The notes below the pieces were generated by a model, which was not told where the DNA came from, ran no database searches, and worked only from the letters and a program-made list of their open reading frames with translations. The position numbers were made by a program, and so were the translations under genes. Below are positions 37,875 to 45,578 of a DNA stretch of 64,000 bases, in pieces. The DNA comes from Henriciella sp. (GTDB lineage: Bacteria > Pseudomonadota > Alphaproteobacteria > Caulobacterales > Hyphomonadaceae): NCBI GenBank assembly GCA_030066975.1, contig JASJAO010000004.1:124001-188000 (forward strand). Direction: 5' to 3'. How positions within the stretch are numbered: the first letter of the stretch is position 1; each line of letters begins with the position of its first letter.

Positions 37875-38144
37875 ATGGCTTCCAGAACACCCTCTGGCAT
37901 CAACATCACCAACATTCCGGCTCGCCGTTCATTCGGGCGTCGACGCAAGGTGGATCCGTTTTCCGGCGCGAAAGCACCGAAAATCGACTATAAAGACGTG
38001 AAGATGCTGCAGCGCTACATCTCCGAAAAGGGCAAGATTGTCCCGTCTCGGATCACCGCTGTGAACTTCAAGAACCAGCGTAAACTTGCCCGCGCCATCA
38101 AACGCGCTCGCATGCTTGCTCTGCTGCCCTTCACCGTGAAGTAG
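37875..38144 (+). CDS. rpsR: 30S ribosomal protein bS18
   Basis: This 89-residue small-subunit protein has the hallmark segments [19 protein letters not shown] and the Arg-rich C-terminal stretch that contacts 16S rRNA. AGGAAAGGA lies just upstream. It sits between rpsF and rplI with gaps of 18 and 10 bases. Confidence 0.97.
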   Translation: MASRTPSGINITNIPARRSFGRRRKVDPFSGAKAPKIDYKDVKMLQRYISEKGKIVPSRITAVNFKNQRKLARAIKRARMLALLPFTVK

Positions 38145-38154
38145 GAGAAGATCC

Positions 38155-38739
38155 ATGCAAATCATTCTCCTCGAGCGCGTTGAAAATCTCGGAAACCTTG
38201 GCGACGAAGTGAGCGTCAAGAACGGCTTCGCCCGCAACTTCCTGCTCCCGAATGGCAAGGCCCTGGTCGCCAATGCCAAAAACCGGGCGCGCTTTGAAGC
38301 GGAACGCGAAGCGATTGAGAAACGCAACGCCGAAGCCCGTGATACCGCGGCCAAGTCAGGCACGGAACTCGACGGACAGCAGTTCGTTGTCATTCGTCAG
38401 TCCGGCGCAACTGGGCAGCTTTATGGCTCTGTCACCGCGCGTGACATTGTTGAAGCGGCGGCAGACAATGGTCACAAGATCAAACGCGAACAGGTTCGTC
38501 TGAACGCGCCGATCAAGACCCTTGGCATTCATGAAGTAGGCGTTCGCCTGCATGCTGAGGTCCGGGTTGAGATCACGATCAACGTCGCCCGCTCCGAAGA
38601 CGAGGCCGAGCGTCAGGCTGCCGGTGAAAACATCATCGAAACCCTGGCGGCTGAGCAACAGTCAGTTGCCGAAGAGCAGGCCTCAGAAATGGCCGAAGCG
38701 GCTGCGGAACTCGACACCGCACCGGAAGCTCAAGACTAG
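38155..38739 (+). CDS. rplI: 50S ribosomal protein bL9
   Basis: This large-subunit protein has an N-terminal rRNA-binding domain (MQIILLERVENLGNLGDEV, then NGFARNFLLP) and a C-terminal domain joined by a helix. It is 194 residues long, about 45 more than E. coli bL9. The extra part is an acidic Ala/Glu/Gln-rich tail of the kind seen in other alphaproteobacteria. It ends the ribosomal operon and is followed by a terminator. Confidence 0.96.
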   Translation: MQIILLERVENLGNLGDEVSVKNGFARNFLLPNGKALVANAKNRARFEAEREAIEKRNAEARDTAAKSGTELDGQQFVVIRQSGATGQLYGSVTARDIVEAAADNGHKIKREQVRLNAPIKTLGIHEVGVRLHAEVRVEITINVARSEDEAERQAAGENIIETLAAEQQSVAEEQASEMAEAAAELDTAPEAQD

Positions 38740-38762
38740 GATCAGCTCCTAACCCAGATCAC

Positions 38763-38796
38763 AAAGGGCCGTTCCACGCCGGGGCGGCCTTTTTTT
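38763..38796 (+). terminator. Intrinsic terminator after rplI
   Basis: The stem pairs AAAGGGCCG with CGGCCTTTT (9 pairs, one G-T) around a loop of about 13 bases and ends in a run of seven T residues. It lies 24 bases after the rplI stop and separates the ribosomal operon from dnaB. Confidence 0.88.
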
Positions 38797-38873
38797 GTCC
38801 ACAGACTCCTGCTTGTTGTGAACACTGCTAAGTCAAGACTGAAATTCCTCCGCACACGGGGTAAAACCATCTC

Positions 38874-40373
38874 ATGAGTACAGCAGTTGCCCCCATCGAT
38901 CCGCCCGAGAACGCGGCCAAGGATCTCCCCCATAACCTGTCAGCAGAAGCGGCAGTGATTGGGTCCATTCTGTATGACAACAATGCCTTTCAGCGGGTCG
39001 CCGACATCCTGCGTCCGTCTGATTTCTATGCCCCTGCGCATGAAGAAATCTATAGTGCCTGTCAGCTCCTGATCCAGAACGGGCGTGTTGCTGACGGTGT
39101 CACACTGCGCGAACAGTTCGAGAAAGATGAACGCCTGACAGAGATCGGCGGCGCGCAATATCTGGCTGAATTGCTCGACAGCGCCGCCTTTGGGCCTGAG
39201 GTGCAGGACTATGCCCGCATCATTCGCGATCTCGCCATGCGCCGCGAACTGATCGACATCGGCGCCGGCGTGCAATCGCGTGCGATGGTTCACGACCGCG
39301 AGTCTGATGGATCGCAGCAGGTGGAGATGGCAGAGCGGGAACTGTTTGCCCTCGCCGAACGCGGCTCGACCGGGCGCGGGTTTTCGAGCTTCTCAGAGGC
39401 CCTCACTGAATCCCTGCAAATGGCCGAAGCAGCCTATAAACGCGAAGGTAAGATCGCGGGGCTTGCGACGAAGCTGGATGATCTCGACCACAAAATGGGA
39501 GGGCTGCATTCGTCCGATCTGATCATTCTGGCCGGACGCCCCTCAATGGGCAAAACCTCACTCGTCACCAATATCGCTTATAATGTCGCGTCCGCTTATC
39601 GCGGTGAGAAACAGGAAGACGGCTCCACCAAGACGGTGAATGGCGGCAAAGTCGCCTTCTTCTCACTGGAAATGTCCTCAGAACAGCTCGCAACGCGTAT
39701 TCTTGCCGAGCGGACAGGCATCAACGCCCACAAGATCCGGCAGGGTGAACTCGACAAACATGACTTCGAAACCCTGCGCGAAGCCACCGAAGAGCTGCAG
39801 AACCTGCCGCTCTATATCGACGACCAGGGCGGCATCTCGGTCAGTCAGCTCGCCGCCCGCGCCCGCCGCCTGCAACGCGCTCAGGGCGTTGATCTGATCA
39901 TTATCGACTATATCCAGCTACTAAGCGGGACATCCGGCAAATCAGACATCAATCGCGTTCAGGAAGTGACACAGATCACCACCACGCTGAAAGCCCTCGC
40001 CAAAGAGCTCTCCGTGCCCGTCATTGGCCTATCGCAGCTTTCCCGCGCGGTGGAACAGCGCGACGATAAACGCCCACAGCTCGCCGACCTGCGCGAGTCC
40101 GGTTCGATTGAACAGGACGCCGATGTGGTGATGTTTGTCTATCGTGAGAGCTACTATCTGGAACGTACCGAACCGCAGGCCGATCCGAATGACCCCAGCT
40201 CATCCGACAAGTGGGCCGCCTGGCGCGAGCGGATGGACCAGGTCTACGGCACCGCCGAGGTTATTCTCGGCAAACAGCGTCACGGTCCGATCGGTAAAGT
40301 CGTGCTCTCCTTCGACGCGAATATCACACGTTTTGGTAATCTCGCGAAACAGCCACAGGATGAGTTCGAGTAA
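38874..40373 (+). CDS. dnaB: Replicative DNA helicase DnaB
   Basis: This hexameric helicase unwinds DNA at the replication fork. The 499-residue product has the N-terminal DnaG-interacting domain (LPHNLSAEAAVIGSIL) and the RecA-like ATPase. Walker A is GRPSMGKT at about 221-228, Walker B is DLIIIDYIQLL, and the arginine-finger region contains KRPQLADLRESGSIEQDADV. No intein is present at the Walker A site, where inteins often occur. Confidence 0.97.
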   Translation: MSTAVAPIDPPENAAKDLPHNLSAEAAVIGSILYDNNAFQRVADILRPSDFYAPAHEEIYSACQLLIQNGRVADGVTLREQFEKDERLTEIGGAQYLAELLDSAAFGPEVQDYARIIRDLAMRRELIDIGAGVQSRAMVHDRESDGSQQVEMAERELFALAERGSTGRGFSSFSEALTESLQMAEAAYKREGKIAGLATKLDDLDHKMGGLHSSDLIILAGRPSMGKTSLVTNIAYNVASAYRGEKQEDGSTKTVNGGKVAFFSLEMSSEQLATRILAERTGINAHKIRQGELDKHDFETLREATEELQNLPLYIDDQGGISVSQLAARARRLQRAQGVDLIIIDYIQLLSGTSGKSDINRVQEVTQITTTLKALAKELSVPVIGLSQLSRAVEQRDDKRPQLADLRESGSIEQDADVVMFVYRESYYLERTEPQADPNDPSSSDKWAAWRERMDQVYGTAEVILGKQRHGPIGKVVLSFDANITRFGNLAKQPQDEFE

Positions 40374-40423
40374 CCGATTTCCTGCCTTACATTCGTCGCA
40401 AAGGCGGTTAACAGGGGACCATT

Positions 40424-41497
40424 ATGAGCCTCCGCCCGCGCGCCCGCATCCATCTTGCCAATATCGTCGATAATTGGCGCACGCTGCAAGCAGAGCAGGT
40501 CGCGGGCACGACTGCAGCGGTCGTTAAAGCCGACGCCTATGGGCACGGGATCAAGGACGTGGTTGAAGCGCTGCACGACGCAGGCTGCGATCATTTCTTC
40601 GTCGCCCACAGTTTCGAAGGCGAACAGGTCCGCCGCGCCCTCGGGTCGCATCCCATCATCTACGTCCTGAACGGCCCCGGCCCCTACGAGGAACCGCTCT
40701 ACCGGACACAGGCACTGACCCCGGTCATCAATTCCGATCACCAGTTTCAGACCCTCGTCACCTGGCTGCAAACCGGCGGAAAGCTGCGCAATGGATACGC
40801 CCTGCACTTTGACACCGGTATGAACCGGCTCGGCCTGCCGGTGAGCGATGTGACGAGTATTGCCGACGCCGTTATCGGCATGGAACCGACGCTCATTCTC
40901 AGTCATCTGGCCTGCGCTGAAGACCCTGAGAACGGTATGAATGCCTTTCAACTGAAGCAGTTTGAAACCGTCACCGAAAAATTCCCCGCTATCGCGACCA
41001 GTCTGGCCAATTCCGGCGGTGTCTGGCTCGGCAAGGACTTTCACGGCGCCCTCACCCGACCTGGTATTGCCCTCTATGGGGGTGGGCACCCGCCTGATAA
41101 TCGACCGCTAAAGCCGGGGATGACGCTCGAAGCGCCCATTCTGCAGGTCCGTCAGGTCGCCGCTGGTGAGACGGTCGGCTATGATGCGACCTATCGGTTT
41201 GAGGAGAAAACCTGGCTTGCAACCGTCGCGCTGGGATATGGAGACGGGTTTCCACGCAGCGCGTCGAACAAAGGGTTTGCGACCATTGAGGGACTACGCT
41301 GCCCAATTGTCGGGCGCGTTTCTATGGACTTGATCACAATCGACATTAGTTCAGCACTACATCTTGCGCGACCGGGCGTTTACGCCCAATTCATCGGCCC
41401 AGAAATGCCACTTGAAGAACAGGCGACTCTCGCCGGAACAATTGGATATGAACTCACCACAGGACTGACGCCTCGTGTCAAACGCATCTACAACTAA
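40424..41497 (+). CDS. alr: Alanine racemase
   Basis: Alr makes D-alanine for peptidoglycan with pyridoxal phosphate. The 357-residue product has the PLP lysine K35 in AVVKADAYGHG and HFDTGMNRLGL, and the second catalytic base Tyr in VALGYGDGFPRS. GRVSMDL is also present. Its last 23 bases overlap the mlaE start. Confidence 0.96.
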   Translation: MSLRPRARIHLANIVDNWRTLQAEQVAGTTAAVVKADAYGHGIKDVVEALHDAGCDHFFVAHSFEGEQVRRALGSHPIIYVLNGPGPYEEPLYRTQALTPVINSDHQFQTLVTWLQTGGKLRNGYALHFDTGMNRLGLPVSDVTSIADAVIGMEPTLILSHLACAEDPENGMNAFQLKQFETVTEKFPAIATSLANSGGVWLGKDFHGALTRPGIALYGGGHPPDNRPLKPGMTLEAPILQVRQVAAGETVGYDATYRFEEKTWLATVALGYGDGFPRSASNKGFATIEGLRCPIVGRVSMDLITIDISSALHLARPGVYAQFIGPEMPLEEQATLAGTIGYELTTGLTPRVKRIYN

Positions 41498-42290
41498 ACG
41501 CAAAAGCTTTGTGAACCCCCTGCAATGGCTCGGCCGGGCGACCCTTGGCATGCTGTCTGAGGTCGGAAAGCTCTCAGTGTTCACCAGCCAGGTCTGCCTC
41601 GCGAGCTTCACACCCCGCTGGTATCTGTCTCAGATCTTCCGTCAGATGATCGCCATTGGATTCTACAGCCTGCCTGTGGTCGGCCTGTCCGCGATCTTTA
41701 TTGGCGCGGCGCTGGCCTTGAACATATACACTGGCGGTAGCCGGTACGGCGCTGAACAGTTTGTCCCGAACATTGTGGTCCTCGGCATTACCCGCGAACT
41801 GGGCGTGACCATTACCGGCCTGATGCTTGCCGGACGGGTCAGCGCCGGGATCGCAGCCGAAATCGGTGCAATGCGCGTCACCGAGCAAATTGATGCGCTC
41901 AAAACCCTCTCAGCCAACCCCTACAGATATCTGTACGGCCCCCGCTTTCTGGCGGGCATCATCACCCTGCCTCTACTGGTCATCATCGCAGATGTGATCG
42001 GGGTTATGGGTGGCTGGGCGGTCAGTGTCTTTGGCCTCGGCTTCGATTCGACCACCTATCTGCGCAACACACTCGATTTCGTCACAAGAAATGATGTGAT
42101 TGTCGGTTTGATCAAAGCGGTCTTCTTTGGCGGCATCATCGCGCTGATGGGCTGCTATCACGGGGATAAATCGTCAGCCGGCGCAACCGGGGTCGGGCGC
42201 GCGGCAACCTTTGCCATGGTCGGCGCGGCGGTCCTGATCCTGGCCTTCAACTATATCCTCTCCAGCCTGTTCGTGGAGTTCGGTCTTTGA
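41475..42290 (+). CDS. mlaE: MlaE family lipid ABC transporter permease
   Basis: This is the inner-membrane permease of an Mla/MCE-type system that moves phospholipids between the membranes and so keeps the outer membrane asymmetric. The 271-residue product has five or so membrane segments and the family core ELGVTITGLMLAGRVSAGIAAEIGAMRVTEQIDAL. The start is a GTG inside the alr end. It is coupled to mlaF by a TTGA overlap. The MCE substrate-binding protein MlaD is not next to it. Confidence 0.94.
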   Translation: MSNASTTKRKSFVNPLQWLGRATLGMLSEVGKLSVFTSQVCLASFTPRWYLSQIFRQMIAIGFYSLPVVGLSAIFIGAALALNIYTGGSRYGAEQFVPNIVVLGITRELGVTITGLMLAGRVSAGIAAEIGAMRVTEQIDALKTLSANPYRYLYGPRFLAGIITLPLLVIIADVIGVMGGWAVSVFGLGFDSTTYLRNTLDFVTRNDVIVGLIKAVFFGGIIALMGCYHGDKSSAGATGVGRAATFAMVGAAVLILAFNYILSSLFVEFGL

Positions 42291-43051
42291 CACAGCCTAT
42301 TCTCGACCTGCGCGGCGTCCACAAGTCCTTCGGCCCGAAAGACGTCCTGAAGGGTGTCGATATCGATGTCGCGCCTGGTAAATCGCTTGTGATCCTTGGC
42401 GGCTCCGGCTCCGGCAAGTCAGTCATGCTGAAAAACGCGCTTGGTCTGATGACACCGAATAAGGGGCAGGTCATCTTCGACGGGCAGGATGTGACCCACG
42501 ATCAGGGTAAGACACGCGAGGCCATGCGGGCCCGCATCGGCATGCTGTTTCAGTCCGGTGCCTTGTTTGACAGTCTCACCGTCTGGGAAAATGTGGCCTT
42601 TCGTTTGCTCAATGCCGACCGGATGAGCCGTAAGGACGCCAAGGAACAGGCGATCGCAACCCTGAAACAGGTTCGGCTTGGTTCAGATGTGGCTGATCTT
42701 ACCCCGGCCGAGATTTCTGGTGGGATGCAAAAGCGTGTCGGGCTCGCCCGCGCCATTGTCTCCAAGCCCGATCTGATCTTTTTCGATGAACCAACGACCG
42801 GGCTCGACCCGATTACCGCCGACGCCATCAATGACCTTATCGTCGAGCAGACCAAGGCTCTTGGCGCAGCAGCGGTGTCGATTACGCACGATATGGCCAG
42901 CGCGCGTAAAATTGCCGATGAAATTGCATTCTTGTTCGAAGGCAAGATCCTCTGGCGTGGTCCGGCAAGCACTGTCGACAATAGTGGCAACGAATTTGTC
43001 GATCAGTTTGTGCACGGCCGTGCGCACGGCCCGATCCAGCCCGCGATTTAG
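42287..43051 (+). CDS. mlaF: MlaF family lipid ABC transporter ATP-binding protein
   Basis: This is the ATPase partner of MlaE. The 254-residue product has Walker A LGGSGSGKSV, the signature LTPAEISGGMQKRVGLARAI and Walker B DLIFFDEPTTGLDP. The start codon is a TTG overlapping the mlaE stop, and no other start fits the conserved N-terminus (LDLRGVHKSFG). A strong hairpin follows the stop. Confidence 0.94.
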   Translation: MTQPILDLRGVHKSFGPKDVLKGVDIDVAPGKSLVILGGSGSGKSVMLKNALGLMTPNKGQVIFDGQDVTHDQGKTREAMRARIGMLFQSGALFDSLTVWENVAFRLLNADRMSRKDAKEQAIATLKQVRLGSDVADLTPAEISGGMQKRVGLARAIVSKPDLIFFDEPTTGLDPITADAINDLIVEQTKALGAAAVSITHDMASARKIADEIAFLFEGKILWRGPASTVDNSGNEFVDQFVHGRAHGPIQPAI

Positions 43052-43076
43052 GTCGCTTATCGAAGGCCGAATCTAT

Positions 43077-43104
43077 TGCGCCGCTCCGTTTCCAGAGCGG
43101 CGCA
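43077..43104. terminator. Hairpin between convergent mlaF and urcA-like gene
   Basis: A perfect 10-bp stem (TGCGCCGCTC with GAGCGGCGCA) encloses an 8-base loop. It lies 25 bases after the mlaF stop and 19 bases before the convergent UrcA-like stop. No T run follows on either strand, so it may act as a two-way transcription barrier or RNA stabiliser rather than a classic terminator. Confidence 0.6.
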
Positions 43105-43123
43105 TAGGTACTAGTAGAGCAAT

Positions 43124-43453
43124 CTAGCCGATCGATTTGCGCGCTTTGGCTGCGAAGGCCTGCCGAACAGCAGGGGAATCGAGCCCCTTAATCGCATTCA
43201 CGATCGCTTCGTCCATGCAATCGTTCCGCGCCACGATTTCACCGACTGTTGGTCGACCAGGCAGGCGACAAACGCGTTTCGCAGCGGCGCGGATCTGTGA
43301 GTAGACTGCATCCACGCCCGCTTCAGTGTTCAGATCGTAAGCTGAGACGTCGATCTTGATTGTCTTTTTTTCATGCTCGTCACCAGCCATGGCTGGCGCG
43401 GTCGCAAGCGTGATAGCGGCGCCAGCGGCGATTAGCGTTTGAGAGAATTTCAT
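43124..43453 (-). CDS. UrcA family secreted protein
   Basis: The 109-residue product has a signal peptide ending at AMA (residue 23). The mature part matches the UrcA family pattern: DVSAYDLNTEAGVDAVYSQI, then AAAKRVC, and later the second Cys in NDCMDEAIVNAI. C62 and C79 are likely a disulfide. The function of UrcA proteins is not known. AGGAGG stands 6 bases before the ATG at 43453. The promoter region is unusually AT-rich and shares its operator-like elements with the gene at 54521. Confidence 0.85.
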   Translation of the reverse strand: MKFSQTLIAAGAAITLATAPAMAGDEHEKKTIKIDVSAYDLNTEAGVDAVYSQIRAAAKRVCRLPGRPTVGEIVARNDCMDEAIVNAIKGLDSPAVRQAFAAKARKSIG

Positions 43454-43513
43454 CTTGTCCTCCTGTGGACCTGGTTGCGTTGCTCTCCCGAAACTCACTC
43501 CTACAGCAATCCA

Positions 43514-43548
43514 TATCGAAAAACAATAATTATTATTGATAAACAATA
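43514..43548 (-). promoter_or_regulatory. Tandem inverted-repeat array over the urcA-like promoter start region
   Basis: Read on the minus strand, the element is TATTG-N5-CAATA-N5-TATTG-N5-CGATA. That is two inverted repeats with all half-sites spaced exactly 10 bases apart, so on one face of the helix. It covers the predicted -10 and start site, as a repressor operator would. A near copy lies at 54464-54501. I do not recognise the cognate regulator. Confidence 0.55.
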
Positions 43549-43563
43549 TGAACTTTTTGTCAC
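43535..43563 (-). promoter_or_regulatory. Predicted promoter of the urcA-like gene
   Basis: On the minus strand GTGACA (43563-43558) is followed after 17 bases by ATCAAT (43540-43535). The -35 matches five of six consensus bases; the -10 is weak. The same geometry, with TTAACA-N17-TTCAAT, occurs upstream of the gene at 54521, which supports it. Confidence 0.45.
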
Positions 43564-43573
43564 TACAAGTGTA
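43564..43573. promoter_or_regulatory. TACAnnTGTA box between urcA-like gene and radA
   Basis: The sequence TACAAGTGTA matches the core TACAnnTGTA known for operators of BlaI/MecI/CopY-type repressors. It abuts the predicted -35 of the urcA-like gene and lies 52 bases before the radA start, so it could affect either. A second copy, TACACTTGTA, lies at 54407. Confidence 0.45.
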
Positions 43574-43625
43574 ACACGATATTGGTACTATCCGCAATCC
43601 GCGCATCTCGTTATGGCCATGGTCC

Positions 43626-44996
43626 ATGTCGAAATCTCAATTTGTTTGCCAGAATTGCGGGGCTGTTCATTCCAAATGGTCTGGTCGTTGTGACGCCTGC
43701 GGACAATGGAACACGCTGGCCGAAGAGACCGTCTCTGGCCCACCCGGCGGCTTGAAAGCGCCCAAGGGCACTTCAAAATCGGCTAAAGCGACCAGCTTCA
43801 CAGCGCTGAACAGTGAGCAGGAACCGCCCACCCGAATCACGATTGGCGTGGAAGAGCTTGATCGTGTGTTTGGTGGCGGCATTGTTCCCGCCTCCGCCAC
43901 GCTGATCGGGGGTGATCCCGGAATCGGCAAATCGACCTTGCTACTGCAAGTGACCGCCCGGCTCGCCCGCAATGGCCTGAAGACAATCTACGTCTCTGGA
44001 GAGGAGGCCACGGCCCAGATCCAGGAGCGCGCCACCCGCCTGAAAGTCGCTGACAGTCCGGTCGACCTCGCCACGGAAACCGATCTCCGAAAGATCCTCG
44101 CCGCTCTAAAGAAAGCCAAACCCGATCTGGTTGTGATCGATTCGATCCAGACCATGTGGTCCGACAGCCTCGAAGCCGCGCCCGGCTCTGTCAGTCAGGT
44201 GCGCGCCTGTGGTCAGGAACTGACGCGCTGGGCGAAATCATCAGGGGCCGCTCTGATCCTGGTTGGCCACGTCACCAAGGAAGGCCAAATCGCTGGCCCC
44301 CGGGTCGTCGAGCATATGGTCGACACCGTCTTCTACTTTGAAGGCGAGCGCGGCCACCAGTTTCGCATTCTTCGCGCGGTGAAGAACCGATTCGGTCCAA
44401 CAGACGAAATCGGCATCTTCGAAATGCACCAGTACGGCCTCGCGCCAGCCCGCGAGCCCTCCGCCCTCTTCCTCTCCAGTGAAGCTGACGAGACCGGGGG
44501 TGCCGCCGTTTTTGCCGCGATGGAGGGCTCCCGCCCTGTCCTCGCCGAAGTCCAGGCCCTGGTCGCGCCAAGCGCCTATGGCACGCCGCGCCGCTCAATT
44601 GTGGGCTGGGACAATAATCGTCTGGCCATGTTGCTGGCGGTTCTGGAAGCCCGCTGCGGCGTGTCGCTGGGCGCCCGTGATGTCTATCTGTCCGTCGCTG
44701 GCGGGTATCGCATCTCCGAACCCGCCGGAGATCTTGCTGCAGCCGCGGCGCTGCTGACATCCGCTGCGGCGAATCCCGGCCCATCAAAAGCGATCTATTT
44801 CGGCGAAGTTGCCCTGTCAGGCGCCATTCGGCCGGTCTCGCGCATGGAACAGCGTTTGAAAGAAGCCGAACGCCTGGGGTTTGAACGCGCTTATGTTCCA
44901 GAAGGCTGTCCAACCGCGATTGGTGACTTGACGATCACCCCCGTGAAGCGGCTATCTGACCTCGTAGAGTTGATCGCACCGGAAGCTGTCTCATGA
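43626..44996 (+). CDS. radA: DNA repair protein RadA
   Basis: RadA is a RecA-like helicase that helps branch migration in recombinational repair. The 456-residue product has an N-terminal C4 zinc finger (C8, C11, C22, C25), Walker A GGDPGIGKS at 95-103, the RadA-specific KNRFG motif, and a Lon-like C-terminal domain. The start has no strong ribosome binding site. It is coupled to cvpA by a short overlap. Confidence 0.96.
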   Translation: MSKSQFVCQNCGAVHSKWSGRCDACGQWNTLAEETVSGPPGGLKAPKGTSKSAKATSFTALNSEQEPPTRITIGVEELDRVFGGGIVPASATLIGGDPGIGKSTLLLQVTARLARNGLKTIYVSGEEATAQIQERATRLKVADSPVDLATETDLRKILAALKKAKPDLVVIDSIQTMWSDSLEAAPGSVSQVRACGQELTRWAKSSGAALILVGHVTKEGQIAGPRVVEHMVDTVFYFEGERGHQFRILRAVKNRFGPTDEIGIFEMHQYGLAPAREPSALFLSSEADETGGAAVFAAMEGSRPVLAEVQALVAPSAYGTPRRSIVGWDNNRLAMLLAVLEARCGVSLGARDVYLSVAGGYRISEPAGDLAAAAALLTSAAANPGPSKAIYFGEVALSGAIRPVSRMEQRLKEAERLGFERAYVPEGCPTAIGDLTITPVKRLSDLVELIAPEAVS

Positions 44997-45541
44997 TGGA
45001 AGCCCTCACAGTCTTCGATGCTGCTGCCATCGTGATTGTAATCGTATCCACATTGATGGCACTGGCCCGGGGCTTCTTGCGAGAGTTGGCCACACTCGGC
45101 GCTTTCATCGCTGCACTCGCCGCTGCCTACTACGCCAATCGCTTTCTGAACCAACCGCTGAGAAGCGCTTTGCCTGAAGGATTGCCGAGCTTTACGCCGA
45201 CCGCCATCCTGTTCATCGGCACGTTTCTCGTCATCTATGTGGCGGTGGCCTGGTTTGGTGCCAATCTGTCCAAAAGTATCCAGGGGATTGATGGAATCAG
45301 TCTTGTCGATCGCATTGCGGGCGGGGTGTTCGGTTTTGCCCGCGGCGGTGTTGTCCTGGTCTTTTTTGTCTATCTGCTCAATCTCGCCATGGACAAAGAT
45401 CAGATTCCGGAATTCGTTAATCAGGCAAGGACTTACCCGATTATCGAGGCAGGCGCGAACTACTTACAGGCGCGCGCACCGGAACTGGCGGAGCGATCGA
45501 GGCCTCAACTGCCTCTTGACGTCGAACCGACAGACGAATAA
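44993..45541 (+). CDS. cvpA: CvpA family membrane protein
   Basis: CvpA is an inner-membrane protein, named for colicin V production, that is often found before purF. The 182-residue product has four hydrophobic helices in the first 130 residues and a polar tail. FDAAAIVIVIVSTLMALARGFLRE is the usual start of the family. The first ATG is inside the radA stop; an ATG one codon later is equally possible. Its own molecular role is unclear. Confidence 0.92.
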   Translation: MMEALTVFDAAAIVIVIVSTLMALARGFLRELATLGAFIAALAAAYYANRFLNQPLRSALPEGLPSFTPTAILFIGTFLVIYVAVAWFGANLSKSIQGIDGISLVDRIAGGVFGFARGGVVLVFFVYLLNLAMDKDQIPEFVNQARTYPIIEAGANYLQARAPELAERSRPQLPLDVEPTDE

Positions 45542-45578
45542 TCCGCGCACAGATAAACCTTCCAAGAGGCTTTAGTCG

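Noticed and set aside
43124-43627. Longer UrcA-like protein starting at 43627
   Set aside because: The extension has no signal peptide at its start, spans the AT-rich promoter and ignores the strong AGGAGG before the ATG at 43453.
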